A DNA stretch of 13,847 nt from Trueperaceae bacterium. Lineage in GTDB: Bacteria; Deinococcota; Deinococci; Deinococcales; Trueperaceae. Below the pieces are notes generated by a model. The model saw only the letters and a program-made list of their open reading frames with translations, searched no databases and was not told where the DNA came from. The DNA lies in assembly GCA_007121175.1 (NCBI GenBank), contig SKMG01000075.1, forward strand, positions 1 through 13,847. Direction: 5' to 3'. How positions within the stretch are numbered: position 1 is the stretch's first letter; each line of letters begins with the position of its first letter. The translations under genes and the position numbers were made by a program. Of the stretch, positions 8,061 to 13,847 are shown one piece after another.

Positions 8061-8354
8061 ATGGCGAAGCAGAAGACCGTGTCGAAGGCCGACCTCGTCG
8101 ACACCGTGGCCGATGCGACCGGGATGAAGAAGAAGGACGTGAAGGAGGTCGTCGATACCACGCTGGCGCAGGTCAGCAAGCACCTCGACGACGGGACCAA
8201 GGTGCAGCTGACGGGCTTCGGGACTTTCGAGGTGCGCAGGCGCAAGGCCCGCACGGGGGTCAAGCCCGGGACGACGGAGAAGATCAAGATTCCGGCCAGC
8301 AAGTATCCGGCGTTCAAGCCCGGCAAGAGCCTCAAGGAGCAGGTCAAGAAGTAA
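8061..8354 (+). CDS. hup: HU-family DNA-binding protein
   Basis: A 97-residue histone-like nucleoid protein that binds and bends DNA as a dimer. It shows the standard order: helical N-terminal half (KADLVDTVADATGMKKKDVK, 9-28), the turn and saddle VQLTGFGTFEVRRRKAR (48-64), and the DNA-binding arm with VKPGTTEKIKIP (67-78) followed by YPAFKPGKSLKEQV. Most HU proteins have RNP at the arm tip; here it is VKP, with the intercalating proline kept (P69). From memory, this ARTGVKPGT...EKIKIP form is typical of Thermus-group HU and is the strongest taxonomic clue in the window. The gene is monocistronic, with its own strong promoter and a hairpin downstream. Confidence 0.97.
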   Translation: MAKQKTVSKADLVDTVADATGMKKKDVKEVVDTTLAQVSKHLDDGTKVQLTGFGTFEVRRRKARTGVKPGTTEKIKIPASKYPAFKPGKSLKEQVKK

Positions 8355-8395
8355 TCGCGACGGTCTCTCGATCGCTCGCCACGAGGATGCCGACC

Positions 8396-8421
8396 GCGGG
8401 CGGCCCGTCAGGGTCGCCCGC
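8396..8421 (+). terminator. Hairpin terminator after the HU gene
   Basis: GCGGGCGGCCC (8396-8406) pairs with GGGTCGCCCGC (8411-8421) in an 11-bp stem with one G-U pair and a tight GTCA tetraloop. It begins 41 nt after the HU stop and is followed by TCGTGTC, which is only weakly T-rich. It separates HU from the serine dehydratase operon. Confidence 0.6.
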
Positions 8422-8448
8422 TCGTGTCTCGTGAGCGCCGACGGCGGC

Positions 8449-8454
8449 TAGACT
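8449..8454 (+). promoter_or_regulatory. -10 element giving a leaderless start for sdaAB
   Basis: TAGACT ends 7 nt before the GTG at 8462, so the mRNA should start at or very near the start codon. No ribosome binding site lies between them, and no clear -35 is visible. Confidence 0.5.
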
Positions 8455-8461
8455 GACGCTC

Positions 8462-9205
8462 GTGAGCCTCCTCGACGTCATCGGCCCCGTCATGGTGGGC
8501 CCCTCCAGCAGCCACACGGCGGGCGCCTGCCGGCTCGCGCTGCTCGCCCGCTACACGCTCGCTACGGTCCCTGTGCGGGCGCTCTTCACGCTCCACGGCT
8601 CGTTTGCCAAGACCGCGCGAGGTCACGGCACCGATCTCGCCCTCGTCGCAGGGGCGCTCGGCTACGCGCCGGACGATCCGCGCATCCCACGCGCCTTCGA
8701 GCAGGCCGGCCGAGCCGGCCTCAGCTACGGGTTCGAGACTGCCGATCTCGGCGACGTGCATCCGAACAGCGTCCGGATCGAGCTCTGGACCGCCGAAGCC
8801 GACCAACCCAGCCGCGGCGTGACGCTGCTCGGTTCCAGCCTCGGCGGCGGCCTGGTCAAGGTCTTCGAGCTCGACGGCTTCCGCCTCGAGTTCACCGGCG
8901 GCTCGCCGACGCTGCTGGTACGCCATCGCGATGCACCCGGCGTGCTGGCGCGGGTCACGCGCGTGATCGCCGACGACGACGTGAACGTCGCCACGCTCTA
9001 CTGCGCCCGCCGGCGCAAGGGCGGCGAAGCCATGATGTCCGTCGAGTGCGACCGCCCCATCAGCCAGGCCGCGGCGGACTACTTGCTGCATCTGAACAGC
9101 ATCAGCTGGCTGCGCCAGATCCCGGCCGTGATGAGCGCCGCCAGCGATGGCGCCCACGTCGCAAGCGCCACCAGCGACGGTGCCAGGACGGAGCCGCGCT
9201 CGTGA
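8462..9205 (+). CDS. sdaAB: L-serine dehydratase, iron-sulfur type, beta subunit
   Basis: A 247-residue beta subunit of the two-subunit, [4Fe-4S]-dependent L-serine dehydratase, which converts L-serine to pyruvate and ammonia in the cytoplasm. [17 protein letters not shown] (8-24) is the family signature; G.HGTD and HPNS follow. Residues about 148-215 form an ACT domain ([29 protein letters not shown]), typical of this subunit and often a serine or amino-acid sensing site. A tail of about 30 residues with two similar ASDGA/TSDGA units is longer than I would expect. The GTG start follows a TAGACT -10 by 7 nt. Its stop overlaps the GTG of sdaAA (GTGA), so the subunits should be made together. 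Confidence 0.95.
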   Translation: MSLLDVIGPVMVGPSSSHTAGACRLALLARYTLATVPVRALFTLHGSFAKTARGHGTDLALVAGALGYAPDDPRIPRAFEQAGRAGLSYGFETADLGDVHPNSVRIELWTAEADQPSRGVTLLGSSLGGGLVKVFELDGFRLEFTGGSPTLLVRHRDAPGVLARVTRVIADDDVNVATLYCARRRKGGEAMMSVECDRPISQAAADYLLHLNSISWLRQIPAVMSAASDGAHVASATSDGARTEPRS

Positions 9206-10041
9206 CGCTCTCAGAGCTCGCTGCAGCCCGCACCTCGGCGAGCGCGGCCGTCCTGGCCGATCAAGGATTGTCTTCGGACGAGCTCGAGGCGCTGCTCGAC
9301 GGCATGCGCGGGCGGCTACAGGAGATGCGCGACTCGATCCGCCGCGGGCTCGCCAGCGACGCTGCGAGCCGCACCGGCATGGTCGGCTGGAACGCCAAGA
9401 CCCTCTGGGAGGCCGATGATGCGCTCGAGTCGCCACTGGTCAGGCGCGTTCAGGCGTACGCCATGGCGGTCAACGAGGAGAACGCCCGCATGGGCCGCAT
9501 CGTCGCGGCGCCGACCGCGGGCAGCGCCGGAACCGTTCCGGGGGCGCTGATCGGCGTCGCCGACCACCTCGGCCTCGACGACGATGCACTGGTGCACCCG
9601 CTGGTCCTGGCCGCCGGCATCGGCGAGGTGATCTCGAAGACGATGTTCATCGCCGGCTCCACCGGCGGTTGCCAGGCGGAGATCGGGTCCAGCGCGGCGA
9701 TGGCCGCCGCCGCGGTCACTGAGCTGCTCGGCGGCGACGCGGCCGCGAGCGTGCACGCTGCCGCCATGGCCCTGATGAACAGCATCGGGCTGGTCTGCGA
9801 CCCGGTCGGCGGCTACGTCGAGGTGCCCTGCGTCTCCCGCAACGCCTTCTTCGCGGTGCACGCCGTCGCTAGCGCGCAGCTGGCGCTGGCCGGTCTGCGC
9901 TCGGTGATCCCTCCCGACGAGGTGGTGCAGGCGATGGCCTCGGTCGGGCGCATGCTGCCGCCGGAGCTCCGTGAGACCGGTGAGGGTGGCATCGCAGCGA
10001 CCGCCACCGGCCGCAGGATCGCGCTGGAACTCGCCCGCTGA
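9202..10041 (+). CDS. sdaAA: L-serine dehydratase, iron-sulfur type, alpha subunit
   Basis: A 279-residue catalytic subunit that pairs with SdaAB. It has the family blocks ATPTAGSAG-like ([13 protein letters not shown]), [41 protein letters not shown] and [16 protein letters not shown]. Three conserved cysteines, C157, C199 and C210, are the expected [4Fe-4S] ligands; the substrate acts as the remaining ligand in this family. The length is close to the roughly 300 residues of Bacillus-type SdaAA. The GTG at 9202 is preferred for its 4-nt overlap with sdaAB; a start further upstream would run through sdaAB in another frame and encode an Arg-rich stretch. No terminator is obvious after the gene. 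Confidence 0.95.
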   Translation: MTLSELAAARTSASAAVLADQGLSSDELEALLDGMRGRLQEMRDSIRRGLASDAASRTGMVGWNAKTLWEADDALESPLVRRVQAYAMAVNEENARMGRIVAAPTAGSAGTVPGALIGVADHLGLDDDALVHPLVLAAGIGEVISKTMFIAGSTGGCQAEIGSSAAMAAAAVTELLGGDAAASVHAAAMALMNSIGLVCDPVGGYVEVPCVSRNAFFAVHAVASAQLALAGLRSVIPPDEVVQAMASVGRMLPPELRETGEGGIAATATGRRIALELAR

Positions 10042-10198
10042 GGACGTCGTAGCCGGCGTCGCCGCCGCACGGTATAGCCCGAGGCCGGGACAGTCACCTC
10101 GAGGCGAGCCGGGCGCCCCACCTGCGGACGCGGGCGAGATCGTGCCGTGGGCACCGGTACGCGCTCGCACCTGCGAGGCATAGTGGTGTGGCTAGCCC

Positions 10199-10288
10199 CG
10201 GCGGGCCGGCGCCACTCGCCCACGCCGGCGGGCCGGCGCCACTGGTACACCGGCGGGCCGACGCCACTGGCCGATCCCGGCGGGCGCC
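10199..10288 (+). repeat. Four GC-rich direct repeats upstream of the NADH dehydrogenase gene
   Basis: CGGCGGGCCGGCGCCACT occurs identically at 10199-10216 and 10226-10243. One substitution gives a third copy at 10251-10268 (CGGCGGGCCGACGCCACT), and a truncated fourth, CGGCGGGCGCC, lies at 10278-10288. Start spacing is 27, 25 and 27 bp. Each full unit contains the near-palindrome GCCGGC. The array ends 19 bp before the AGGAGG of the next gene. The 278-bp gap at 10042-10319 holds this array and only weak -10-like sequences (TATAGC at 10073, CATAGT at 10179). A regulator-binding array or a structured leader are both possible. Confidence 0.85.
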
Positions 10289-10306
10289 GCCCCAATCCTG
10301 GCACGT

Positions 10307-10312
10307 AGGAGG
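10307..10312 (+). promoter_or_regulatory. Ribosome binding site that sets the NADH dehydrogenase start
   Basis: AGGAGG sits 7 nt before the ATG at 10320. It favours this start over an in-frame GTG at 10188, whose extra 44 codons would translate the upstream repeats (GGPAPL twice). Confidence 0.85.
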
Positions 10313-10319
10313 TGCAGGC

Positions 10320-11720
10320 ATGGCCACGGCACGAACCCCACGTCATCGCGTCCTCGTCGTCGGCGCGGGCTTCGGCGGCCTCGCGGTCGCTCGCTCGCTG
10401 CGCCGCACCGACGTCGACGTCATCCTCGTCGATCAGCACAACTTCCACACCTTCCAGCCGCTGCTCTATCAGGTGGCCACGGCGGGCTTGTCGGCCGAGG
10501 ACGTGGCGCACCAGATCCGCGGCATCGTGCGCAGCCACGGCAACGTCCGCTTCCGCATGGGCACGGTCACCGACTTCGATCTCGACGAACGGCTGATCAG
10601 GCTCGACGACGGCAACGTGCTGCCATACGACAGCCTGGTGCTCGCGGCCGGCGCCGTGTACGGCGACTACGGGATCCCGGGCGTGCTCGAGCACGCGTTC
10701 ATGCTCAAGAGCCTGCATGAGGCGGTCGATCTGCGCAGCCACGTGTTGCGGCAGTTCGAGGCCGCCGCGCTCGACCCGACGGCGCTGGACGGAGGGCGGC
10801 TCACCTTCGCGATCGCCGGTGCCGGACCGACCGGCGTCGAGATGGCCGGCGCCTTCGTCGAGCTGTTCGAAGTGGTACGCAAGGACTACCCGGAACTGGA
10901 GGGCGTCGAGCCTCGGGTGGTGCTCATCGAACCCACCAGCGCGGTGCTGCCCCCGTACACGCCCGCGTCACGGGCGTACGCCGAGCGGATCTTGCGGCGC
11001 CGTGGCGTCGAGGTGCGCCTGGACACCGGCGTTGCACGAGTGGAGCCGGAGTGGATCGAGCTCACCGGCGGTGAGCGCCTCGCGACGCATACGCTGGTGT
11101 GGGCCGCCGGCGTGCGCGCTCACCCGCTCACCGAGCGGCTCGGCGTACCGCTCGGGCCCGGTGCCCGCGTGCCGGTCACCGAGCACCTGCACCTCCCGGA
11201 TCGTCCGGAGGTCTTCGTCATAGGCGACGCCGCTGGCGTGTCCGGCAACGAGCCCAGGCCCCATCCGCAGGTCGCGCAGGTGGCCATCCAGATGGGCAAG
11301 CACGCCGGGCGGGTGATCCAGGATCGGTTGCGAGGAGCGGCGAGCGCGCCCTTCAGGTACCGTGATCGGGGCCAGATGGCGATCATCGGCCGCAGCGCAG
11401 GGGTGGCGGAGCTCTCCAAGCGGCTCGGCGGCGGACGCTTTGGCGGCTTCCCGGGTTGGCTGGCGTGGCTGTTCGTCCACCTGATCTACCTGCCCGGGCA
11501 CCAGAACCGCGTGAGCGCCATGGCCACCTGGATCTACAACTTCTTCACCTTCGATCGCCACGCGCGCCTGGTGCTAGACCGCCGCGAGCGGGCGGCGGCG
11601 GCGGTACGGGTGGGGGCGGCTGCGCGAGCGGCGAACTCGCCACGGCCTCCCTCGACCGCTTCGGACGACGCGCTCGAGGCGGACGGCGGGAACGAGAGCC
11701 GCGAACCGGTGCTGCGCTAG
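10320..11720 (+). CDS. ndh: Type II NADH:quinone oxidoreductase (NDH-2)
   Basis: A 466-residue, FAD-containing, non-proton-pumping NADH dehydrogenase that passes electrons to quinone at the inner face of the membrane. The FAD site is VLVVGAGFGGLAVA (11-24) and the NADH site is IAGAGPTGVEMAG (165-177). NFHTFQPLLYQVATAGLS and the C-terminal FAD-closing motif VFVIGDAAGV are typical of the family. HPQVAQVAIQMGKHAG matches the quinone-side helix. The C-terminal region (GWLAWLFVHLIYLPGHQNR ... WIYNFFTF) is the amphipathic membrane anchor. After it comes an unusual tail of about 45 residues, Ala/Arg- then Asp/Glu-rich. An AGGAGG sets the start. The repeat array directly upstream is a candidate control region. 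The gene is 15 bp from the phosphatase gene, which seems to have its own promoter. Confidence 0.95.
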   Translation: MATARTPRHRVLVVGAGFGGLAVARSLRRTDVDVILVDQHNFHTFQPLLYQVATAGLSAEDVAHQIRGIVRSHGNVRFRMGTVTDFDLDERLIRLDDGNVLPYDSLVLAAGAVYGDYGIPGVLEHAFMLKSLHEAVDLRSHVLRQFEAAALDPTALDGGRLTFAIAGAGPTGVEMAGAFVELFEVVRKDYPELEGVEPRVVLIEPTSAVLPPYTPASRAYAERILRRRGVEVRLDTGVARVEPEWIELTGGERLATHTLVWAAGVRAHPLTERLGVPLGPGARVPVTEHLHLPDRPEVFVIGDAAGVSGNEPRPHPQVAQVAIQMGKHAGRVIQDRLRGAASAPFRYRDRGQMAIIGRSAGVAELSKRLGGGRFGGFPGWLAWLFVHLIYLPGHQNRVSAMATWIYNFFTFDRHARLVLDRRERAAAAVRVGAAARAANSPRPPSTASDDALEADGGNESREPVLR

Positions 11721-11723
11721 CGG

Positions 11724-11729
11724 TACCAT
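11724..11729 (+). promoter_or_regulatory. -10 element giving a leaderless start for the phosphatase gene
   Basis: TACCAT ends 6 nt before the ATG at 11736 and lies in the 15-bp gap after ndh. No ribosome binding site is present between the hexamer and the ATG, and no -35 is obvious. Confidence 0.5.
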
Positions 11730-11735
11730 GCCCGA

Positions 11736-12554
11736 ATGGACACTCTTCCGCACGGCTTCGGCGATGTCGAGCTGCACGCTGCGCTCGACGTCGCCATCGA
11801 AGCCGCCGACGCCGCGGCACGCATCCACCGCGCCCACCAGGGCGGCTCCTTCGCCACCCGCACCAAGTCGACCGACATCGACCTGGTCACCGAGGTGGAT
11901 ACCCGCTCGGAGGCCGCGATCCGCGAGGTGATCGCGGAGTACTACCCCGACCACGCGGTGCTCGGCGAAGAGCAGGGCCAAGACGCCACGGCCCGCTGCC
12001 GCTGGATCGTCGATCCGCTCGACGGCACCGTGAACTACGCGCACGGCTTCCCCTTCTACTGCGTGTCCATCGCGCTCGAAGTCGACGGGCAGGTGCTCGT
12101 CGCGGTCGTGCACGACACCGCCAACGGCGAGCGCTTCACGGCGCTCACCGGCCGCGGCGCTTTCGTCGACGGGCGCCGTCTGCACGTCAGCGGCACCACC
12201 GACCTGCGCAGCAGCATCATCTCGACGGGCTTCTCCTACGACCTCGCGACGATCGAGCAGAACGTGCCGCTGCTGGCGCGAGCCCTGGCGAGCACGCAAG
12301 GGATCCGGCGCGCCGGCTCCGCCGCCCTCGACATCTGCTACGTCGGCGCGGGCCGCGTGGACGCGTTCTGGGAGCTGCGCCTCAACGCCTGGGACGTCGC
12401 GGCCGGCTTGCTGATCGTGCGCGAGGCGGGCGGCACCGTGACCGGCCCGGACGGCAGCCCCTATCGCTGGGACGACGAGGCCTTCGTCGCGAGCAATGGC
12501 GCGCTGCACGCTCGCGTGCTCGAGCTCCTGAACCTGGGCCAGGCGCTCGCCTGA
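11736..12554 (+). CDS. suhB: Inositol monophosphatase family phosphatase (SuhB-like)
   Basis: A 272-residue Mg2+-dependent sugar phosphatase of the IMPase/SuhB/CysQ superfamily. The metal-binding motifs are complete: TKSTDIDLVTEVD (43-55), LGEEQG with E78/E79 (76-81), WIVDPLDGTVNYAHGF (90-105; D93, D96, G97, T98) and NAWDVAAG (W219, D220). The usual activity is hydrolysis of inositol-1-phosphate. Members also act on fructose-1,6-bisphosphate or PAP, and the exact substrate cannot be read from the sequence. The length is normal for SuhB. The ATG is supported by its position 6 nt after TACCAT, which implies a leaderless mRNA. It converges on the minus-strand dehydrogenase gene with a 36-bp gap. 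Confidence 0.93.
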   Translation: MDTLPHGFGDVELHAALDVAIEAADAAARIHRAHQGGSFATRTKSTDIDLVTEVDTRSEAAIREVIAEYYPDHAVLGEEQGQDATARCRWIVDPLDGTVNYAHGFPFYCVSIALEVDGQVLVAVVHDTANGERFTALTGRGAFVDGRRLHVSGTTDLRSSIISTGFSYDLATIEQNVPLLARALASTQGIRRAGSAALDICYVGAGRVDAFWELRLNAWDVAAGLLIVREAGGTVTGPDGSPYRWDDEAFVASNGALHARVLELLNLGQALA

Positions 12555-12556
12555 GA

Positions 12557-12585
12557 CCGCGCGCGGGCAACTCAACTCGGCGCGG
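12557..12585. terminator. Weak hairpin between convergent genes
   Basis: CCGCGC (12557-12562) can pair with GCGCGG (12580-12585) around a 17-nt loop, in the 36-bp gap between the two convergent stops. There is no T-run on either side. Only its location suggests a two-way terminator. Confidence 0.25.
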
Positions 12586-12590
12586 GGGCG

Positions 12591-13502
12591 TCAAGCGGCG
12601 GTACGGATCGGGCGCAGGTCCACGCCCGCCTCACCGACGAGCTCCTCGCTCAGCGTCCAGAGCCGGCGCTGGGAGACAGGATCGCGCGCCCGCGGGGCCA
12701 TCGGTCGCTCGCGCCGGTCGACGTAGTAGCCGCCGCTAGCGCCGATCTCGCTCGCTTCGGTCATGAGCCACACCAACCCGTCGGCGCCGCGCTCGGGAGT
12801 GCGCCCGAACAGCCGCTGCGCCAGCCGCGTCAGCGTGCTCGACCAGCCGCCGGCGTGCCCGAACGAGGTTGCCACGAAACCCGGGTGCACGGCGTACGCT
12901 CGCACCCCCGTCCCAGCCAGCCGGCGCGCCAGTTCGGCGGTGAACAGCTGGTTGCAGAGCTTGGTCCAGGCATACGCCCGCCATCCCGAGAAGCGCTGCT
13001 CGGAGTTCGGGTCGTCGAGCTGGAGCCTCGCTGCCAGCGCCGCATTGGACGACACCGTGACGATGCGGCCTCGGGCCTCTCGAAGCGCCGGTAGGGCTGC
13101 GTGCGTCAGCGCGAACGGTCCGAGGTGGTTCAGCGCGAAGCTGTACTCGAAGCCCTCAGGAGTGGTGGTCCGCCGGTGGACGAACGCACCGGCGTTGTTC
13201 GCCAGGGCGTCGAGGCGGCCGAAGCGGGAGATGACGGCCTCGGCCAGCGCTACCGCCTCGCCCGGTCGGCTCAGGTCGGCCGCGACGAAGTGGGCTCGAC
13301 CTGAGCCAGTGTGGCGTTGGAGTTGCTCGACCGCTTCGCTGCCTGCGCCGCTCTGGCGCGATGAGCAAACGACGGTCCAACCATCCTCGAGCAGCGGCCT
13401 GGCCGCGGCCAGACCGATCCCGGAGCTCGCCCCGGTGATCAGGGCCACGCGCTCGGAAGCGTGCTCGTTGCCGGGCGTGCCGGGCTCCAGAGGCACTCGC
13501 AC
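12591..13502 (-). CDS. Short-chain dehydrogenase/reductase (retinol-dehydrogenase-like)
   Basis: A 303-residue NAD(P)-dependent oxidoreductase of the classical SDR family. The cofactor motif is TGASSGIG (23-30) with R49 after the second strand, which suggests NADP(H). D76 (ADL), NNAG (102-105), N125, S152 and Y177-x3-K181 complete the catalytic set. The insert ARLQLDDPNSEQRFSGWRAY before the active-site tyrosine, together with VHPGFVATSFG, is typical of the retinol dehydrogenase/WW-domain-oxidoreductase-like SDR group; the real substrate is unknown. A GTG at 13502 is chosen; an in-frame TAG lies three codons upstream, and a second GTG at 13496 is an alternative. No clear RBS is present. The stop of the upstream minus-strand gene is only 6 nt away, so the pair is likely co-transcribed and translation may be coupled. 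Confidence 0.93.
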   Translation of the reverse strand: MRVPLEPGTPGNEHASERVALITGASSGIGLAAARPLLEDGWTVVCSSRQSGAGSEAVEQLQRHTGSGRAHFVAADLSRPGEAVALAEAVISRFGRLDALANNAGAFVHRRTTTPEGFEYSFALNHLGPFALTHAALPALREARGRIVTVSSNAALAARLQLDDPNSEQRFSGWRAYAWTKLCNQLFTAELARRLAGTGVRAYAVHPGFVATSFGHAGGWSSTLTRLAQRLFGRTPERGADGLVWLMTEASEIGASGGYYVDRRERPMAPRARDPVSQRRLWTLSEELVGEAGVDLRPIRTAA

Positions 13503-13508
13503 GGGCCG

Positions 13509-13847
13509 CTAGAACTCGTCGGGGAACTCGAGCGTGAGGTTCGGTGGCCGGCGCGGCGCGCGCGGCTCGTCGGGATCGTCCAGCTCACGCTCGGTGCGAG
13601 TCGGCGCGGGCGAGCGGGCTCGAGCGCGCCTCGGGAGCCCGCTCGCAGGCTCGGCCACCTGCCTCTCTGGCTTCGGTCTCGGTGCGACGTCCCTACCGGT
13701 GCGCCCGGCTTCAGTCTGGTTCGCCGGACGCGGTGGGGCGGGCGCTCCCGCGTCCGGCGCGCGCGGTGCGGCCGACCTCGGCGCGGCCGACGTGCCTGCC
13801 TCGAGACCGCCGGCAGGTCGGCTCGAGCTAGCGCGCGTGGTCGTGGC
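13509..13847 (-). CDS. C-terminal part of a Pro/Ala/Arg-rich protein (partial)
   Basis: An uninterrupted minus-strand frame of 112 codons runs from the right edge to a TAG at 13511-13509. It has almost only G/C third positions, as in the confirmed genes. The product is disordered-looking: rich in P, A, R, S and G, with acidic patches (ELDDPDEP), ending in NLTLEFPDEF. The start lies outside the window, which makes it easy to miss. The hydrophobic-acidic end after a long linker resembles a short C-terminal interaction peptide, but this is inference and no family is recognised. The stop is 6 nt upstream of the dehydrogenase GTG on the same strand, so the two are probably one operon. Overlapping plus-strand reading gives only an Arg/Ala-rich shadow. 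Confidence 0.6.
   Translation of the reverse strand, partial: ATTTRASSSRPAGGLEAGTSAAPRSAAPRAPDAGAPAPPRPANQTEAGRTGRDVAPRPKPERQVAEPASGLPRRARARSPAPTRTERELDDPDEPRAPRRPPNLTLEFPDEF

Noticed and set aside
10199-10288. CRISPR-like array
   Set aside because: The repeats are imperfect, only 18 bp, with 7-9 bp between full units and no cas gene nearby.
10188-10319. 44-codon in-frame N-terminal extension of NDH-2 starting at GTG 10188
   Set aside because: It would translate the repeat array; NDH-2 normally begins a few residues before the FAD motif, and AGGAGG supports 10320.
12763-13512. A 249-codon plus-strand frame opposite the SDR gene
   Set aside because: It is Arg/Ser/Ala-rich without motifs, whereas the minus strand encodes all SDR catalytic residues.

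Overview
The window is GC-rich throughout (about 70% by eye, with strong G/C third positions). It looks like ordinary chromosome rather than a mobile region: no transposase, integrase, phage gene, CRISPR array, tRNA or rRNA was seen. The HU-type protein at 8061-8354 closely resembles Thermus/Meiothermus HU as I remember those sequences. Serine dehydratase is split into beta and alpha subunits, DUF4342 proteins are present, and several genes seem to begin without a leader. Together these suggest a high-GC Deinococcota bacterium, perhaps Truepera-like. The phylum is a moderately confident inference and the genus is a guess.

Layout. Positions 1-160 (minus) are the first 53 codons of a membrane protein, preceded by a promoter and a possible 18-codon upstream ORF. 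A divergent MalT-like LuxR-family regulator (306-1640) keeps its NTPase and DNA-binding domains but lacks the usual TPR sensor. Two overlapping small membrane genes follow (1792-2639): a DUF4342 protein and a diverged paralogue of it. uvrA (2914-5775) has its own leader with an extended -10, a 10-bp hairpin and dyads upstream. A three-gene envelope operon comes next (5799-7892): an unknown membrane protein, a YihY/BrkB-family protein and a PlsC-type acyltransferase. Then come HU (8061-8354), the L-serine dehydratase genes sdaAB-sdaAA (8462-10041), a type II NADH dehydrogenase (10320-11720) and an inositol-monophosphatase-family phosphatase (11736-12554). On the minus strand, converging on the phosphatase, are a short-chain dehydrogenase (12591-13502) and, 6 nt upstream of it, the Pro/Ala/Arg-rich C-terminus of a further gene that leaves the window (13509-13847).

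How it works together. Most genes are housekeeping: DNA repair (UvrA), nucleoid architecture (HU), phospholipid synthesis (PlsC), serine deamination to pyruvate (SdaAB/SdaAA), and electron entry to the quinone pool (NDH-2). The most distinctive signal is in the starts. Four genes (5799, 7260, 8462, 11736) have a TANNNT -10-like hexamer ending only 6-7 nt before the start codon, the geometry of leaderless mRNAs. Four others (1792, 2914, 8061, 10320) have strong AGGAGG-type ribosome binding sites, so two classes of start coexist.

Other points of interest are the sensorless MalT-like regulator, the tandem DUF4342 paralogues, the uvrA leader, repeated CGTCC/GGACG dyads before HU, and a four-copy GC-rich repeat in front of ndh. 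I found no convincing new multi-gene system; the findings are mainly regulatory and architectural.
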